Shown here: positions 40,380 to 49,360 of the stretch, piece by piece
How positions within the stretch are numbered: the stretch's first letter is position 1
How the letters are laid out: every line of letters starts with the position of its first letter
From: Dehalococcoidia bacterium
GTDB lineage: Bacteria > Chloroflexota > Dehalococcoidia > Tepidiformales > Tepidiformaceae
Direction of reading: 5' to 3'
NCBI GenBank assembly: GCA_020850615.1
Contig: JADZEI010000002.1
Span: forward strand, 1 to 64,000
DNA length: 64,000 bases
Notes under the pieces: generated by a model
Told to the model about the DNA's origin: nothing
Seen by the model: the letters and a program-made list of their open reading frames with translations, nothing else
The model's database searches: none
Translations under genes and position numbers: made by a program

Positions 40380-42818
40380 TTAAACAACCACGTTCAACAA
40401 GCGGCCCGGGACGTAAATCACGCGTTTCGGATCCCTGCCATCGATGAGCTCGGCGACCTTGGGGAGGGCGCGGGCGGCGGCGAGGGCGTCGGCTTCGCTG
40501 GCATCGGCCGGGAGGGTGATGCGGTCGCGGACCTTGCCGTTGACCTGGACGACGATCTCGAGCTCGTCGTCGCGGGCGAGCTCGTCGTCGGCAGTGGGCC
40601 ATGCGGCGAGATGGATGCTGTAGGGATGACCGTGGCGCTCCCAGAGCTCCTCGGTGATGTGCGGGGCAAGGGGGGCGGTGAGGAGGAGGGCGGTCTCGAG
40701 GGCCTCCTGCCAGGCACCGCGGTCGACGTTGCCGGCTTCGCGGGCGCGGCCCATGGCGGAGCTGTGCTCCATCAGGCGGGCGATCATGGTGTTGAAGGAG
40801 AACTCCTCGATGTCCTTCGTGACCTGGCGGATGGTCTTGTGGGTGGCGCGGCGGAGGGCGCGGGTGGCCGCGGAGGCGGAGGCATCCACGAGGGTTGGGG
40901 GCTCGGTGCCGAGCGACCAGAGGCGGTTGAGCCAGCGTTCGATGCCGGCCATGCCGGTGGGGTTGTAGGGACCGCCCTGGTCCCAGGGGCCGACGAACAT
41001 GAGCTGGCAGCGGAAGGCATCGGCGCCATACTTCTCGACCTGCTCATCGGGGGCAACGACGTTGCCGCGGCTCTTGGACATGCGGTTGCCATCGGGGCCG
41101 AGGATGACGCCCTGGTTGAACAAGCGGAGCATCGGTTCGTTGCCTTCGACCAGGCCCATGTCGCGCGCGGCCTTCCAGAAGAAGCGGGTGTAGAGCAGGT
41201 GCATGACGGCGTGCTCGGCGCCGCCGGTGTACTGGTCGACGGGGAGCCACTTGCGGGCAGCTTCGCTGGAGAAGGGGCGCTCGGGGTTGTGGGGGTCGGC
41301 GTAGCGCATCTGGTACCAGCTGGAGCACATGAAGGTGTCCATGGTGTCGGTTTCGCGGCGCGCAGGGCCGCCGTCCACGGGGCAGGTGGTGTTCACCCAG
41401 CTCTCGATCTGGGTGAGCGGCGACTGGCCGGTGGGGAGGAAGGTGACCTTTTCGGGCAGGAGCACCGGGAGCTGGTCTTCGGGCACGGGGACGATGCCAT
41501 GGGTCTCGCAGTGGACCATGGGGATGGGCGCACCCCAGTAGCGCTGGCGGGAGATGAGCCAGTCGCGCAGGCGGTAGGTGACGGCGGCCTCGCCAATGCC
41601 GTGTTCGGCGGCATAGGCGGTGACGCGGGCGATCGCCTGGTCGTAGGGCGTGCCGTCGAAGGGGCCGGAGTTGATCATGCTGCCGCCGTACGTGACGGCG
41701 CGTTCCATGGGCTTCGTGGTGTCGACGACGTCGTAGACGGGGACGATTTCGAGGCCAAACTTTAGCGCGAACTCGAAGTCGCGCTGGTCGTGTGCGGGGA
41801 CGGCCATGACGGCGCCGGTGCCGTAGGTGACCAGGACGTAGTCGGCGATCCAGATCGGGATGCGCGAGCCGGTGAAGGGGTTCACGGCATAGGCGCCGGT
41901 GAAGACGCCCGTCTTCTCCTTCTCGGTCGAGAGGCGCTCGATCTCGGACTGGCGGGCAGTGGCGGCGCGGTAATCCTCGACGGCGGCGCGCTGGTCCGTG
42001 GTGGTGATGCGCTCGACGAGCGGGTGTTCGGGCGCGAGGACCATGAAGGTGGCGCCGTAGACGGTGTCGGGGCGGGTGGTGAAGACGGTGAGCTTCTCTT
42101 CGACGCCGGGGACATCGACGGCGAAGTGGAGGCGCGCGCCTTCGCTGCGGCCGATCCAGTTGGTCTGCATGTTGCGGACGCGCTCGGGCCACTCGATGCC
42201 TTCGAACCTGAGGAGCTCGTCGGCGTAGGCGGTGATCTTGAAGAACCACTGGGTCAGGAAGCGGCGCTCGACAATGTCGTCGGAGCGTTCGCATTTGCCA
42301 TCAATGACCTGTTCGTTGGCGAGGACGGTCTGGCAGCCGGGGCACCAGTTGGCGGCGGCGCCGGCGCGGTAGGCGAGGCCCTCCTTGTAAAGCTGCAGGA
42401 ACCACCACTGGGTCCACTTGTAATACGAGGGGTCGGCGGTGACGACCTCGCGGTCCCAGTCGAAGCCGGCGCCCATCAGGCGGAGCTGCTCACGCATGCG
42501 CTCGACGTTGGCGAAGGTCCACTCGGCGGGGTCGATGCCGCGCTTGATGGCGGCGTTTTCGGCGGGGAGGCCGAAGGCATCGAAGCCCATGGGGAACATG
42601 ACGTTGTAGCCCTGCATGCGGCGGTAGCGGGCGGCGGCGTCGCTGGGGGCCATGGCGTACCAGTGGCCGGTGTGGAGGTCGCCGGAGGGGTACGGGAACA
42701 TGGTGAGGGCGTACCACTTGGGGCGGGGGTCGTCGTCGGGGGCGTGGTAGATGTCCTCCGCTTTCCAGCGGGCCTGCCACTTCTTTTCGATCGCACGGGG
42801 TTCGTAGCGGTCGGCCAC
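40380..42818 (-). CDS. leuS: Leucyl-tRNA synthetase
   Basis: Charges tRNA-Leu. The 812-residue class I enzyme has the HIGH-type motif in YPSGDLHTGHWYAM and KMSKS-type NRMSKSRGNVV. The editing domain (TRPDTVYGATFMVLAPEHPL) and the C-terminal domain (VQVNGKVRDRITLPADAS) are present. GTG 42818 is preferred: a strong GAGGTGA site lies five bases upstream, whereas the earlier TTG (42842) has none. A GC-rich leader with two hairpins precedes it, but the T-box core was not found. Confidence 0.97.
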   Translation of the reverse strand: MADRYEPRAIEKKWQARWKAEDIYHAPDDDPRPKWYALTMFPYPSGDLHTGHWYAMAPSDAAARYRRMQGYNVMFPMGFDAFGLPAENAAIKRGIDPAEWTFANVERMREQLRLMGAGFDWDREVVTADPSYYKWTQWWFLQLYKEGLAYRAGAAANWCPGCQTVLANEQVIDGKCERSDDIVERRFLTQWFFKITAYADELLRFEGIEWPERVRNMQTNWIGRSEGARLHFAVDVPGVEEKLTVFTTRPDTVYGATFMVLAPEHPLVERITTTDQRAAVEDYRAATARQSEIERLSTEKEKTGVFTGAYAVNPFTGSRIPIWIADYVLVTYGTGAVMAVPAHDQRDFEFALKFGLEIVPVYDVVDTTKPMERAVTYGGSMINSGPFDGTPYDQAIARVTAYAAEHGIGEAAVTYRLRDWLISRQRYWGAPIPMVHCETHGIVPVPEDQLPVLLPEKVTFLPTGQSPLTQIESWVNTTCPVDGGPARRETDTMDTFMCSSWYQMRYADPHNPERPFSSEAARKWLPVDQYTGGAEHAVMHLLYTRFFWKAARDMGLVEGNEPMLRLFNQGVILGPDGNRMSKSRGNVVAPDEQVEKYGADAFRCQLMFVGPWDQGGPYNPTGMAGIERWLNRLWSLGTEPPTLVDASASAATRALRRATHKTIRQVTKDIEEFSFNTMIARLMEHSSAMGRAREAGNVDRGAWQEALETALLLTAPLAPHITEELWERHGHPYSIHLAAWPTADDELARDDELEIVVQVNGKVRDRITLPADASEADALAAARALPKVAELIDGRDPKRVIYVPGRLLNVVV

Positions 42819-42842
42819 GGCGGTCACCTCGATTCGGGACAA

Positions 42843-43065
42843 GTATTGGGGGATGCGGCGAAGGGCCGCGCGGGAAACGGGAAGCCCCGCCGGCTATGCG
42901 CCGCGGGGCGGGGTAAGGGCGAGCCGAAGCGCCCGCGCGGGATGGCGGTGGCTGCTTCGTGCGGTGGAGCTCCTGGTCACGAGCTCTGCCCTCCCTGTTG
43001 GCGCGCGCGGGGTGGCGCGCGAAGTCGTAGGGGAATGGTAGTCAATCGCGGCGGGGTGCGTCATC
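42843..43065. other. GC-rich leader of leuS
   Basis: 223 bases between leuS and the MgtC-like gene. On the minus strand CCCCGCGGC/GCCGGCGGGG (about 42885-42910) and GGGCG/CGCCC can form hairpins. It may be a leader, but no known riboswitch motif is recognised. Confidence 0.35.
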
Positions 43066-43545
43066 TCAGGGGTGGCGGACGTGGCCCTTGGGCTCGGGTT
43101 GCTGGTCCTTGGGCGCGTCGGGCTCGCCGGCGTGGCGGCGGCCGTTGCGATAGACCCAGTCGGAGAGGGGCGAGAGCTCGAGCATGAGGACGACCATGAA
43201 GGTCAGGAGGAGGGCGGTGAGCCAGAGCTCGGCGGCGACCATGAGGCCGAGGCCGGCGAGCACCCAGGTGGTGGCGGCGGTGGTCACGCCGCTGATGGCG
43301 TCTTCGCGTTTGAAGATGAGGCCGGCGCCGAGGAAGCCGATGCCCTGGACGACGCCGGCGGCGATGCGGCTATCGCCGAAGAGCGAGCTGACTTCGCCGA
43401 AGGCGGCGGCGCCGAGGCAGACGAGGGAGCTGGTGCGGATGCCGGCTTCGTGGCCGCGGAACTCGCGTTCGAGGCCGACGAGGGAGCCGAGGGCAGCGGC
43501 GAGCAGCAGGCGCCAGAAAAGGTCGAGTTGCTCGGCTTCGCTCAT
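43066..43545 (-). CDS. MgtC/SapB-family membrane protein
   Basis: A 159-residue membrane protein with four to five helices and the signature GLEREFRGHEAGIRTSSLVC near the N-terminus, then GIGFLGAGLIFKREDAISGV. Family members act in magnesium limitation or as regulators of ATP synthase; exact role here unknown. The C-terminus (KDQQPEPKGHVRHP) is a hydrophilic tail. Its start overlaps the stop of the upstream gene (ATGA, 43542-43545). Confidence 0.9.
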   Translation of the reverse strand: MSEAEQLDLFWRLLLAAALGSLVGLEREFRGHEAGIRTSSLVCLGAAAFGEVSSLFGDSRIAAGVVQGIGFLGAGLIFKREDAISGVTTAATTWVLAGLGLMVAAELWLTALLLTFMVVLMLELSPLSDWVYRNGRRHAGEPDAPKDQQPEPKGHVRHP

Positions 43546-44105
43546 TCGGGGCGCCTCCGGTAGTGGGCGGCGATGAGGGTCTCGAAGTTGCGCTCGGTGG
43601 AGCAGACGCGGCAGGTGAGATACCAGACGTAGGTGTCGTCGGGCTTCCTGCCGTAGCGGCGGGTGGCCTTGAGCGCGGTCTCTTCGGCGACGCGGGCGAG
43701 CTCGCCGTAGGAAGCGGGGACGATGCGGGTGTAGGCGATGCCGCCGGGGCGTTCGATGCCCTTCGTGCCGGGCGGGACGTCTTCGACTTCGAGGAGGAGG
43801 GGGCGGCGGAAGCGGCCGTCGCCCATAAGGAGCATGGCGTCGTCGGGGACGGTGGCGCCGAGGGCGCGGGCCTTCGCGGCGAGGTCCTCGCGGGCGGAGG
43901 CGTAGCCGACGGGGACGCCCATGACGGCGTTGGTCATGGTCTTGAGGAAGGTGATGTCGGACCAGTCGGACTCGACGTCGTCCCAGTCGTCGGGATCGAG
44001 GTGGGGGCAGCCGCAGGCCTCGGGCTCGGGCGTTATGTCCGGCTCGATGGTGGGCTGGATGGTGGCGCCCTGGTCGGTGACTTTGACTCGGCGGCGTTCG
44101 GTCAC
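43542..44105 (-). CDS. Conserved-looking protein with paired Cys motifs
   Basis: A 187-residue soluble protein starting GTG 44105. It contains an early CGCPHLDPDDW motif and a late LTCRVCSTERNFETLIAAHY motif, which could together hold one metal ion. Between them is an alpha/beta core (AMLLMGDGRFRRPLLLEVEDV). I do not recognise the family. It is coupled to the MgtC-like gene by ATGA, so the two may be functionally linked. Confidence 0.65.
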   Translation of the reverse strand: MTERRRVKVTDQGATIQPTIEPDITPEPEACGCPHLDPDDWDDVESDWSDITFLKTMTNAVMGVPVGYASAREDLAAKARALGATVPDDAMLLMGDGRFRRPLLLEVEDVPPGTKGIERPGGIAYTRIVPASYGELARVAEETALKATRRYGRKPDDTYVWYLTCRVCSTERNFETLIAAHYRRRPE

Positions 44106-44265
44106 GGGAGGAGGATAGCAGGCCGCCCGGCCACCGCCACGCCCCGGTGCCCGGTGCCCGGTGCCCACAGGGGCGTGCGGCGGGGAAACGCCTGAGCTTC
44201 GTGGCACGCGCGGGCCCTCACCCCCTGCCCCTCTCCCCCCGGGGGAGAGGGGAGTTCATTGGGGA
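44106..44265. repeat. Heptamers and CCCTCACCCC palindrome
   Basis: 44144-44164 holds three CGGTGCC heptamers. 44215-44254 holds a palindrome copy with stem CCCCTCTCCCC/GGGGAGAGGGG. No gene is seen. Confidence 0.75.
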
Positions 44266-45900
44266 TCAGGCGAGCCAGGCGGCGGTGAGGGGGGGGAGGT
44301 TGAGGCGGCCGCGGGGGGGGGGGGCGGGGAGGGGGGGGTCGGAGGCGAGGAGGATGGTGCTGAAGGCGGGTGGGATGGGGAGGGCGAGGGGTTCGGTGGC
44401 GGTGCTGAGGGCGACGAGGATGGGGCGGTGGCCTTCGGCGCGGCGGACGAAGAGGACGGTGCCGGGCGGGGATTCGAGCAGCTCCATGGTGCCGGAGTGG
44501 AGGGCGGGCTCCTGCTTGCGGATGCGGATGGCGTCGCGGTGGAGGGCGAGGATGGAGGCGGGATCGTCGACCTGGGCGGCGACGTTGATGGACGGGGGGC
44601 CGTAGGGGAGCCAGGGCTCGGCGGTGCTGAAGCCGCGGCCGGGGGTGGCGTCCCACTGCATGGGGGTGCGGGCGGGGTCGCGACCGATGGAGCGGAAGCG
44701 GGCGGGGTCCTGGAGGCGGTCCTCGGGGATGTCCACGTCGGTCATGCCGATCTCTTCGCCGTAGTAGAGGAAGGGTACGTTGCGGGCGCCGAGGAGCAGG
44801 AGGACGGCGGCGCGTGCGCGTTCGAGACCGCGGCCATCTTCGTTATGACGTGAGATGAAGCGCGGGCGGTCGTGGTTGGCGAGGGCGTAGCAGGGGAGGC
44901 CGCCGGGGGGCACGGCCTGTTCGGCGCCGAGGAGAATGCCGCGGATGGTGGCGGCATCCCAGGGGGTGTAGCCGTCGCGGCGGTCGGTGTCGTGGATGAA
45001 CTTGAAGTTGAAGGCGAGGTGGAGGCCGTCGAGGGCGTCGCCGCCGTAGTAGCGGGCGATCTCGTCGTGGGTGCCGAAGACTTCGCCGACGGCGACGCGG
45101 CCGGGGTATTCGTCGATCACACAGCGGATGCGGCGGACGGCATCGTAGACGTCGTGGTAGTTCTGGTTGTTCTTGCGGGAGAAGCCGATCGCCTGGCCGG
45201 CGGGGTCCCGGTAGAGCGTGTCGACGGGGTTATCAGCGAGCTCGGGGTGCTTGACGATCATGCCGACGACGTCGATGCGGTAGCCGTCGATGCCGCGGTC
45301 CATCCAGAAGCGGAGGACGTCGTGCATGGCGCGCTCGACCTCGGGATTGCGCCAGTTGAGGTCGGGCTGCTCCGTGAGGAAGGAGTGGAGGTAGTACTCG
45401 CCGGTGGCGTCGTCGAAGGTCCAGGCGGGGCCGCCGAAGGCGGAGAGCCAGTTGTTCGGGAGGGCGCCGCCGGGGCCGGGCGGGCGCCAGATGTACCAGT
45501 CGCGCTTCGGGTTGTCGCAGGAGCTGCGGGATTCGCGGAACCAGGGGTGCTGGTCGCTGGTGTGGTTCGGCACGAAGTCGAGGAGGACGCGGACGCCGCG
45601 GTGGTGGCATTCGGCGATGAGGCGGTCCATGGCGGCCATGTCGCCGAAGTCGGGGTGGACGCCGCGGTGGTCGGAGACGTCGTAGCCGAAATCCTTCATC
45701 GGCGAGGGGAAGGTGGGGGAAAGCCAGATGGCGTCGATGCCGAGGGAACGGTGGGTGCCGTCGTTGAGGTAGTCGAGGCGATCGATGATGCCCTGGAGGT
45801 CGCCGATGCCGTCGCCGTTGGTGTCCTGGAAGCTGCGGGGATAGACCTGGTAGACGACGGCGCGGCGCCACCAGTGGGGGTCGGCGGAGGGAGTGGTCAC
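44266..45900 (-). CDS. GH13 alpha-glucosidase-type enzyme
   Basis: A 544-residue glycoside hydrolase family 13 protein that should cleave alpha-1,4 or alpha-1,6 glucosides. It begins WWRRAVVYQVYPRSFQDTNG. DFVPNHTSDQHPWF gives the substrate loop. Nucleophile Asp210 lies in GYRIDVVGM, acid Glu273 in VAVGEVFG and stabiliser Asp344 in ANHDRPRF. No signal peptide, so cytoplasmic. GTG 45900 starts it. The C-terminal 15-20 codons run through three G/C homopolymers of 8, 12 and 8 bases. Confidence 0.93.
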   Translation of the reverse strand: MTTPSADPHWWRRAVVYQVYPRSFQDTNGDGIGDLQGIIDRLDYLNDGTHRSLGIDAIWLSPTFPSPMKDFGYDVSDHRGVHPDFGDMAAMDRLIAECHHRGVRVLLDFVPNHTSDQHPWFRESRSSCDNPKRDWYIWRPPGPGGALPNNWLSAFGGPAWTFDDATGEYYLHSFLTEQPDLNWRNPEVERAMHDVLRFWMDRGIDGYRIDVVGMIVKHPELADNPVDTLYRDPAGQAIGFSRKNNQNYHDVYDAVRRIRCVIDEYPGRVAVGEVFGTHDEIARYYGGDALDGLHLAFNFKFIHDTDRRDGYTPWDAATIRGILLGAEQAVPPGGLPCYALANHDRPRFISRHNEDGRGLERARAAVLLLLGARNVPFLYYGEEIGMTDVDIPEDRLQDPARFRSIGRDPARTPMQWDATPGRGFSTAEPWLPYGPPSINVAAQVDDPASILALHRDAIRIRKQEPALHSGTMELLESPPGTVLFVRRAEGHRPILVALSTATEPLALPIPPAFSTILLASDPPLPAPPPRGRLNLPPLTAAWLA

Positions 45901-45933
45901 GGGGCGGGCATCCTGCTGGGGATGCCCGCCAGT

Positions 45934-46758
45934 CTACGGCGTCCGGGGGGTGGCCCGCGCCTCGGGGCCTTCGTAGCGTTCGTCGTGCTTCGCTTCTTCG
46001 CGGGCGCGGAGCTCATCGGACATGCCCCAGATGTCCCACTTGTGCGAATCGGACTCGGGCACGAAGAGCTCGTCGTTGCGGAGCTGGTCGATGGAGGTGC
46101 TGCCGGGGACGAGCGACTTGAAGTACGACGCCAGGCCGTCGTCTTCGGGCAGGAAGGTGAAGTAGACGCTGGTGATGGTTGTGGTGGTGACGTCGCTGGG
46201 TACCTCATCGAGGGCGAAGCTCACGGCGACGCGGCCATCGTCGCGTTTGGCGATGAGCTCGAGGCGAGCCTTCCCCTGCTCGATGTAGGTGCGGAACAGG
46301 GCGAGGACGTTTGAGCGCTCTCGCAGGAGCTCGACGCCCATGTCCTCGGAGAACGCCTCGACGAGGGTGCCTTCGGGGACGCCGAGGATGGAGCAGAGAA
46401 GGGAGCGCGGCGCGCGCCGCAGACCGTCGGGGAAGCACACCAATTGGTCCCATGTGAGCCCGGCCATGACGGTGTCCAGGTCGCCGGCGGCGAAGGCGGC
46501 GGTGGTTTCAGCGATGCGGGGGTGTTCCTGCTGGAGCCGTGCGAGGGCATCGTCCAGGGGGAGCTGAGGGGCGACGGTGGGAGTCGGGCCGAAGCGGGGG
46601 CCCGGGTCATCCGCGGCCGGGCTACCGCCGGAGCTGCCTGGCGTGGCGGCGTCCGCGCAGGATGATGCGACCGCGGCAAGGGCTACCGCGATCAGGAGGG
46701 CAGCGAGGGACGCGCGGAGTCGTCGCGCGCGGGCGTTGGGTGAGTTTGCCGGGGTCAT
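45934..46758 (-). CDS. Lipoprotein of unknown function
   Basis: A 274-residue secreted lipoprotein with signal helix LRASLAALLIAVALAAVASS and the lipobox Cys34, then a Ser/Gly/Pro linker. The mature domain mixes helices (DDALARLQQEHPRIAETTAA) with a beta region (GRVAVSFALDEVPSDVTTTT). AAGGAG precedes the ATG. It lies 33 bases before the GH13 gene on the same strand. No family recognised. Confidence 0.7.
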   Translation of the reverse strand: MTPANSPNARARRLRASLAALLIAVALAAVASSCADAATPGSSGGSPAADDPGPRFGPTPTVAPQLPLDDALARLQQEHPRIAETTAAFAAGDLDTVMAGLTWDQLVCFPDGLRRAPRSLLCSILGVPEGTLVEAFSEDMGVELLRERSNVLALFRTYIEQGKARLELIAKRDDGRVAVSFALDEVPSDVTTTTITSVYFTFLPEDDGLASYFKSLVPGSTSIDQLRNDELFVPESDSHKWDIWGMSDELRAREEAKHDERYEGPEARATPRTP

Positions 46759-46995
46759 CGGACCGCTCCTTCCCGCCGGGGTGAGGATACCAGAGACGGG
46801 GGGGCAAGTGGTGGGTGGCGCGGTGGTAAAGGGGCGAGGCGGGGGCCAGCGCGGGGCATGCGTTGGGCTGACCCGCCGCCGAGGCTGGGCTCGGCGGACT
46901 ACCCCGCTGCGCGGGCGGGGTGCGTGCCCTCACCCCCGGCCCCTCTCCCGGAGGGAGAGGGGAGAACGGCGTGTGCGTGTCGTGCGCCTCGGGGG
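46759..46995. repeat. GTAG-type REP plus CCCTCACCCC palindrome
   Basis: 46876-46914 has stem CCGCCGAG/CTCGGCGG, then ACTAC, then CCGC-TG-CGCGG. 46927-46964 is a palindrome copy with a 10-bp perfect stem. The two elements lie in tandem in this gap. Confidence 0.8.
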
Positions 46996-47340
46996 TCAGG
47001 CGGGGACGAGGGCGAGTTCGCGGTGGGCGCGGGTGATGAGATCGGGGTGGGCCTGGAGGGTGGCGCGGGAGATGACGATCGAGGTGGGGATGTGCTTTTC
47101 CGCGGCAAGGAACTGTTCGATGCAGGCGAGGCCGACGGCGCGGACGACGGCGTCGTTGAAGCCGGGGAGGCTGGCTTCTTCGCGGTCGGCCGCGAGCATT
47201 TCGAGGGCGGGTTCGTTGACGAAGACAGCGATCTCTTTGGCGTGCTGACCGGGGAGGGTGACGCTGAAGTAGCCCATCACGCTGCCCATGATCTCCATGC
47301 CGGCGGAGCCGACTCCTTCGTAGCGCACGATGCCTTCCAT
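46996..47340 (-). CDS. Small protein of unknown function
   Basis: A 114-residue soluble protein (MEGIVRYEGVGSAGMEIMGS...). Middle part EIAVFVNEPALEMLAADREE and a helix-rich end are seen; no catalytic motif. AGGAGG lies five bases before ATG 47340. It follows argG on the same strand with a 101-base gap. Function unknown. Confidence 0.6.
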   Translation of the reverse strand: MEGIVRYEGVGSAGMEIMGSVMGYFSVTLPGQHAKEIAVFVNEPALEMLAADREEASLPGFNDAVVRAVGLACIEQFLAAEKHIPTSIVISRATLQAHPDLITRAHRELALVPA

Positions 47341-47441
47341 GCCATCCTCCTGGGGGGAACGTTGCCCCTTCATCATCCCTGGTGCGCCGCCGGTGTGAAG
47401 GGCCGCCGGGGCTGCGGGGCGCGGGTCGAGGGTCGCTTCGG

Positions 47442-48680
47442 TCACGCGTCTTCGCGGGGCATCGCGATCTTGAGGGCTTCGGGGAGCTCGCCGAGGAGCT
47501 GCTTACGCGCCTGGACGCGCGTCTGGAGGCCCCAGATGTTGATGAACCCGACGGCGGCCGACTGGTCGTACGTGTCACCGCGATCGTAGGTCGCGAGGGC
47601 GCGGTCGTAGAGGGACTCGGGTGCCTGGCGGCCGACGACGGCGGCGTGGCCGCGGTGGAGGCGCACGCGGATCGTGCCGCTGACGTGGCGCTGAGTGCTC
47701 GCGACGTAGGCGGCGATGTCCTGGTGGTGCGCGCTGAACCAGAGCCCGTTGTAGATGAGCTCGGCGTATTCCTGGGCGACGTGCTTCTTGAGCTTGATCT
47801 GCTGCTTGGTGAGGGTCATCCCTTCGAGCGCGCGGTGGGCGGTGTGGAGGATGACGGCTGCGGGGGCTTCGTAGATCTCGCGGCTCTTGATGCCGACGAG
47901 GCGGTCTTCGATGTGGTCGATGCGGCCGACGCCGTGGATGCCGCCGAGCTCGTTGAGGCGGTCGACGAGGGCGAGCGGGGCGATTTCTGCGCCATCGAGG
48001 GTGACCGGGAGGCCGTGCTGGTAACCGATCTCGAGGTAGGCAGGCTCGGAAGGCGCGTCTTCGGGCGAGCGGGTCCACTCGTAGGCTTCGGCGGGTGGTT
48101 CCTGCCAGGGGTCTTCGAGCACGCCGGCTTCGGCGCTGCGGCCCCAGACGTTCTCGTCGATGCTGAAGGGGCCCTTGGCGGCCCAGGGGATGTCGACGCC
48201 GTGCTGCTTGAGGTACTCGATCTGGAAGTCGCGGGCCATGGCGTTTTCGCGGGTGGGGGCGACGATCTGGAGCGCGGGGTCGAGCGTCTGGATGCCGACA
48301 TCGAAGCGGACCTGGTCGTTGCCCTTGCCGGTGCAGCCGTGGGCGACGGCGGTGGCGCCTTCATCGTGGGCGACATCGACGAGGAGCTTGGCCATGAGCG
48401 GGCGGGCGAGCGCGGTCGCGAGGGGATAGGCGTCCTGGTAGACGGCGCCGGCGGCGAGCGCGGGGAAGGCGAAGTAGCGGATGAAGTCCTCGCGGGCGTC
48501 GATGACGCGGACCTTCGAGGCGCCTGCGGCGATGCCGCGGGATTCGACGACGGGCTGCTCGCGACTCTTGCCGAGGTCGATGTTGAGGGCGACGACTTCG
48601 TAGCCGCGTTCGATGGTGAGCCATTTGATGGCGGTGGTGGTATCGAGACCACCGGAGTACGCGAGGACCAGCTTGGGCAC
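47442..48680 (-). CDS. argG: Argininosuccinate synthase
   Basis: Joins citrulline and aspartate with ATP in arginine synthesis. The 412-residue protein has the P-loop AYSGGLDTTTAIKWL, GCTGKGNDQVRFD, WGRS (ENVWGRSAEAG), EPAYLEIGYQHGLPVTLDG and GIGR-like HGVGRIDHIEDRLVGIKS. GTG 48680 is the start with GGAAGAG upstream. It is one of five arginine genes on this strand between 47.4 and 61.7 kb. Confidence 0.97.
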   Translation of the reverse strand: MPKLVLAYSGGLDTTTAIKWLTIERGYEVVALNIDLGKSREQPVVESRGIAAGASKVRVIDAREDFIRYFAFPALAAGAVYQDAYPLATALARPLMAKLLVDVAHDEGATAVAHGCTGKGNDQVRFDVGIQTLDPALQIVAPTRENAMARDFQIEYLKQHGVDIPWAAKGPFSIDENVWGRSAEAGVLEDPWQEPPAEAYEWTRSPEDAPSEPAYLEIGYQHGLPVTLDGAEIAPLALVDRLNELGGIHGVGRIDHIEDRLVGIKSREIYEAPAAVILHTAHRALEGMTLTKQQIKLKKHVAQEYAELIYNGLWFSAHHQDIAAYVASTQRHVSGTIRVRLHRGHAAVVGRQAPESLYDRALATYDRGDTYDQSAAVGFINIWGLQTRVQARKQLLGELPEALKIAMPREDA

Positions 48681-48750
48681 GAGCAGCTCTTCCGGGTTCA
48701 GTGTTCCAGCAGGTGAGTATGGGGCATGGGGGGCGATGGGTCGAAGGCGG

Positions 48751-48827
48751 GTTGGCCGTTGTCCGTTGACCGTTGACCGTTGTCTGTTGGCTGTCGGCTG
48801 TCGGCTGTCGGCTGTCGGCTGTCGGCC
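48751..48827. repeat. Longest heptamer tract (11 units)
   Basis: Eleven consecutive 7-base units running from GTTGGCC, GTTGTCC, GTTGACC (twice), GTTGTCT, GTTGGCT to five GTCGGCT/GTCGGCC units. The sequence drifts along the tract while the period stays 7. Confidence 0.92.
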
Positions 48828-48868
48828 GGGATTGTGGTGCAGCGGCGGATGAATGACGCGGTCGGTCT

Positions 48869-49234
48869 TTAGCCGTTGTCAGTTGTGGCGTGGCGTTTGG
48901 CGGCGGCGGTACCGACGAGGAGGCTGCCGATGGCGCCGGTGAACAGGAGGCCGGCCTGGACGATGGCGACGATGCCGGCGAGGGTGGGGCCGACTTCGCC
49001 GGCGATGGCGAAGGGGAGGAAGGCGAGGCCCGCCATGCTGGCGGCGATGCCGGTGAAGATCATGAGAGGCGCGCCGGCGCGGTGGGTCCGGTACCAGTTC
49101 TCCGGGCTGCGCATGGTGTAGGGCGTGCGGATACCGGCCCAGCCGTTCGGCGGGAGCTTCTCGAGGAGGGCGAGGAAGCCGATGACGGTGACGAGGATCG
49201 AGCCGAGGGTGGTAATAAGCAGGACAAGCGCCAT
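48869..49234 (-). CDS. SdpI-like membrane protein
   Basis: A 121-residue protein with three or four membrane helices and the motif NGWAGIRTPYTMRSPENWYR, matching the SdpI/YhfL immunity-type pattern (GIRTPxTxxSxExWxxTHR). Family members include the Bacillus toxin-immunity protein SdpI, but most homologs have no known toxin. ATG 49234 has GTGAGG upstream and is preferred over 49246. Confidence 0.8.
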   Translation of the reverse strand: MALVLLITTLGSILVTVIGFLALLEKLPPNGWAGIRTPYTMRSPENWYRTHRAGAPLMIFTGIAASMAGLAFLPFAIAGEVGPTLAGIVAIVQAGLLFTGAIGSLLVGTAAAKRHATTDNG

Positions 49235-49360
49235 GGGCGGCCTCACTCAGCGGGAGGGGCCGCTGGTGGGCGGCCCTGCGGTGAAGTTTGGAGACCGCGG
49301 CAATACGCGCCACCAGGGCGGGACAGGCTGTAAGCCCACGATCCGCGTCGCGCGGTGGGG

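Noticed and set aside
42843-43065. T-box leader for leuS
   Set aside because: GC-rich hairpins are present but no T-box core (AGGGTGGNACCGCG) was found on the minus strand.
48751-48827. CRISPR-like array
   Set aside because: Units are contiguous heptamers without spacers; no cas genes are present.
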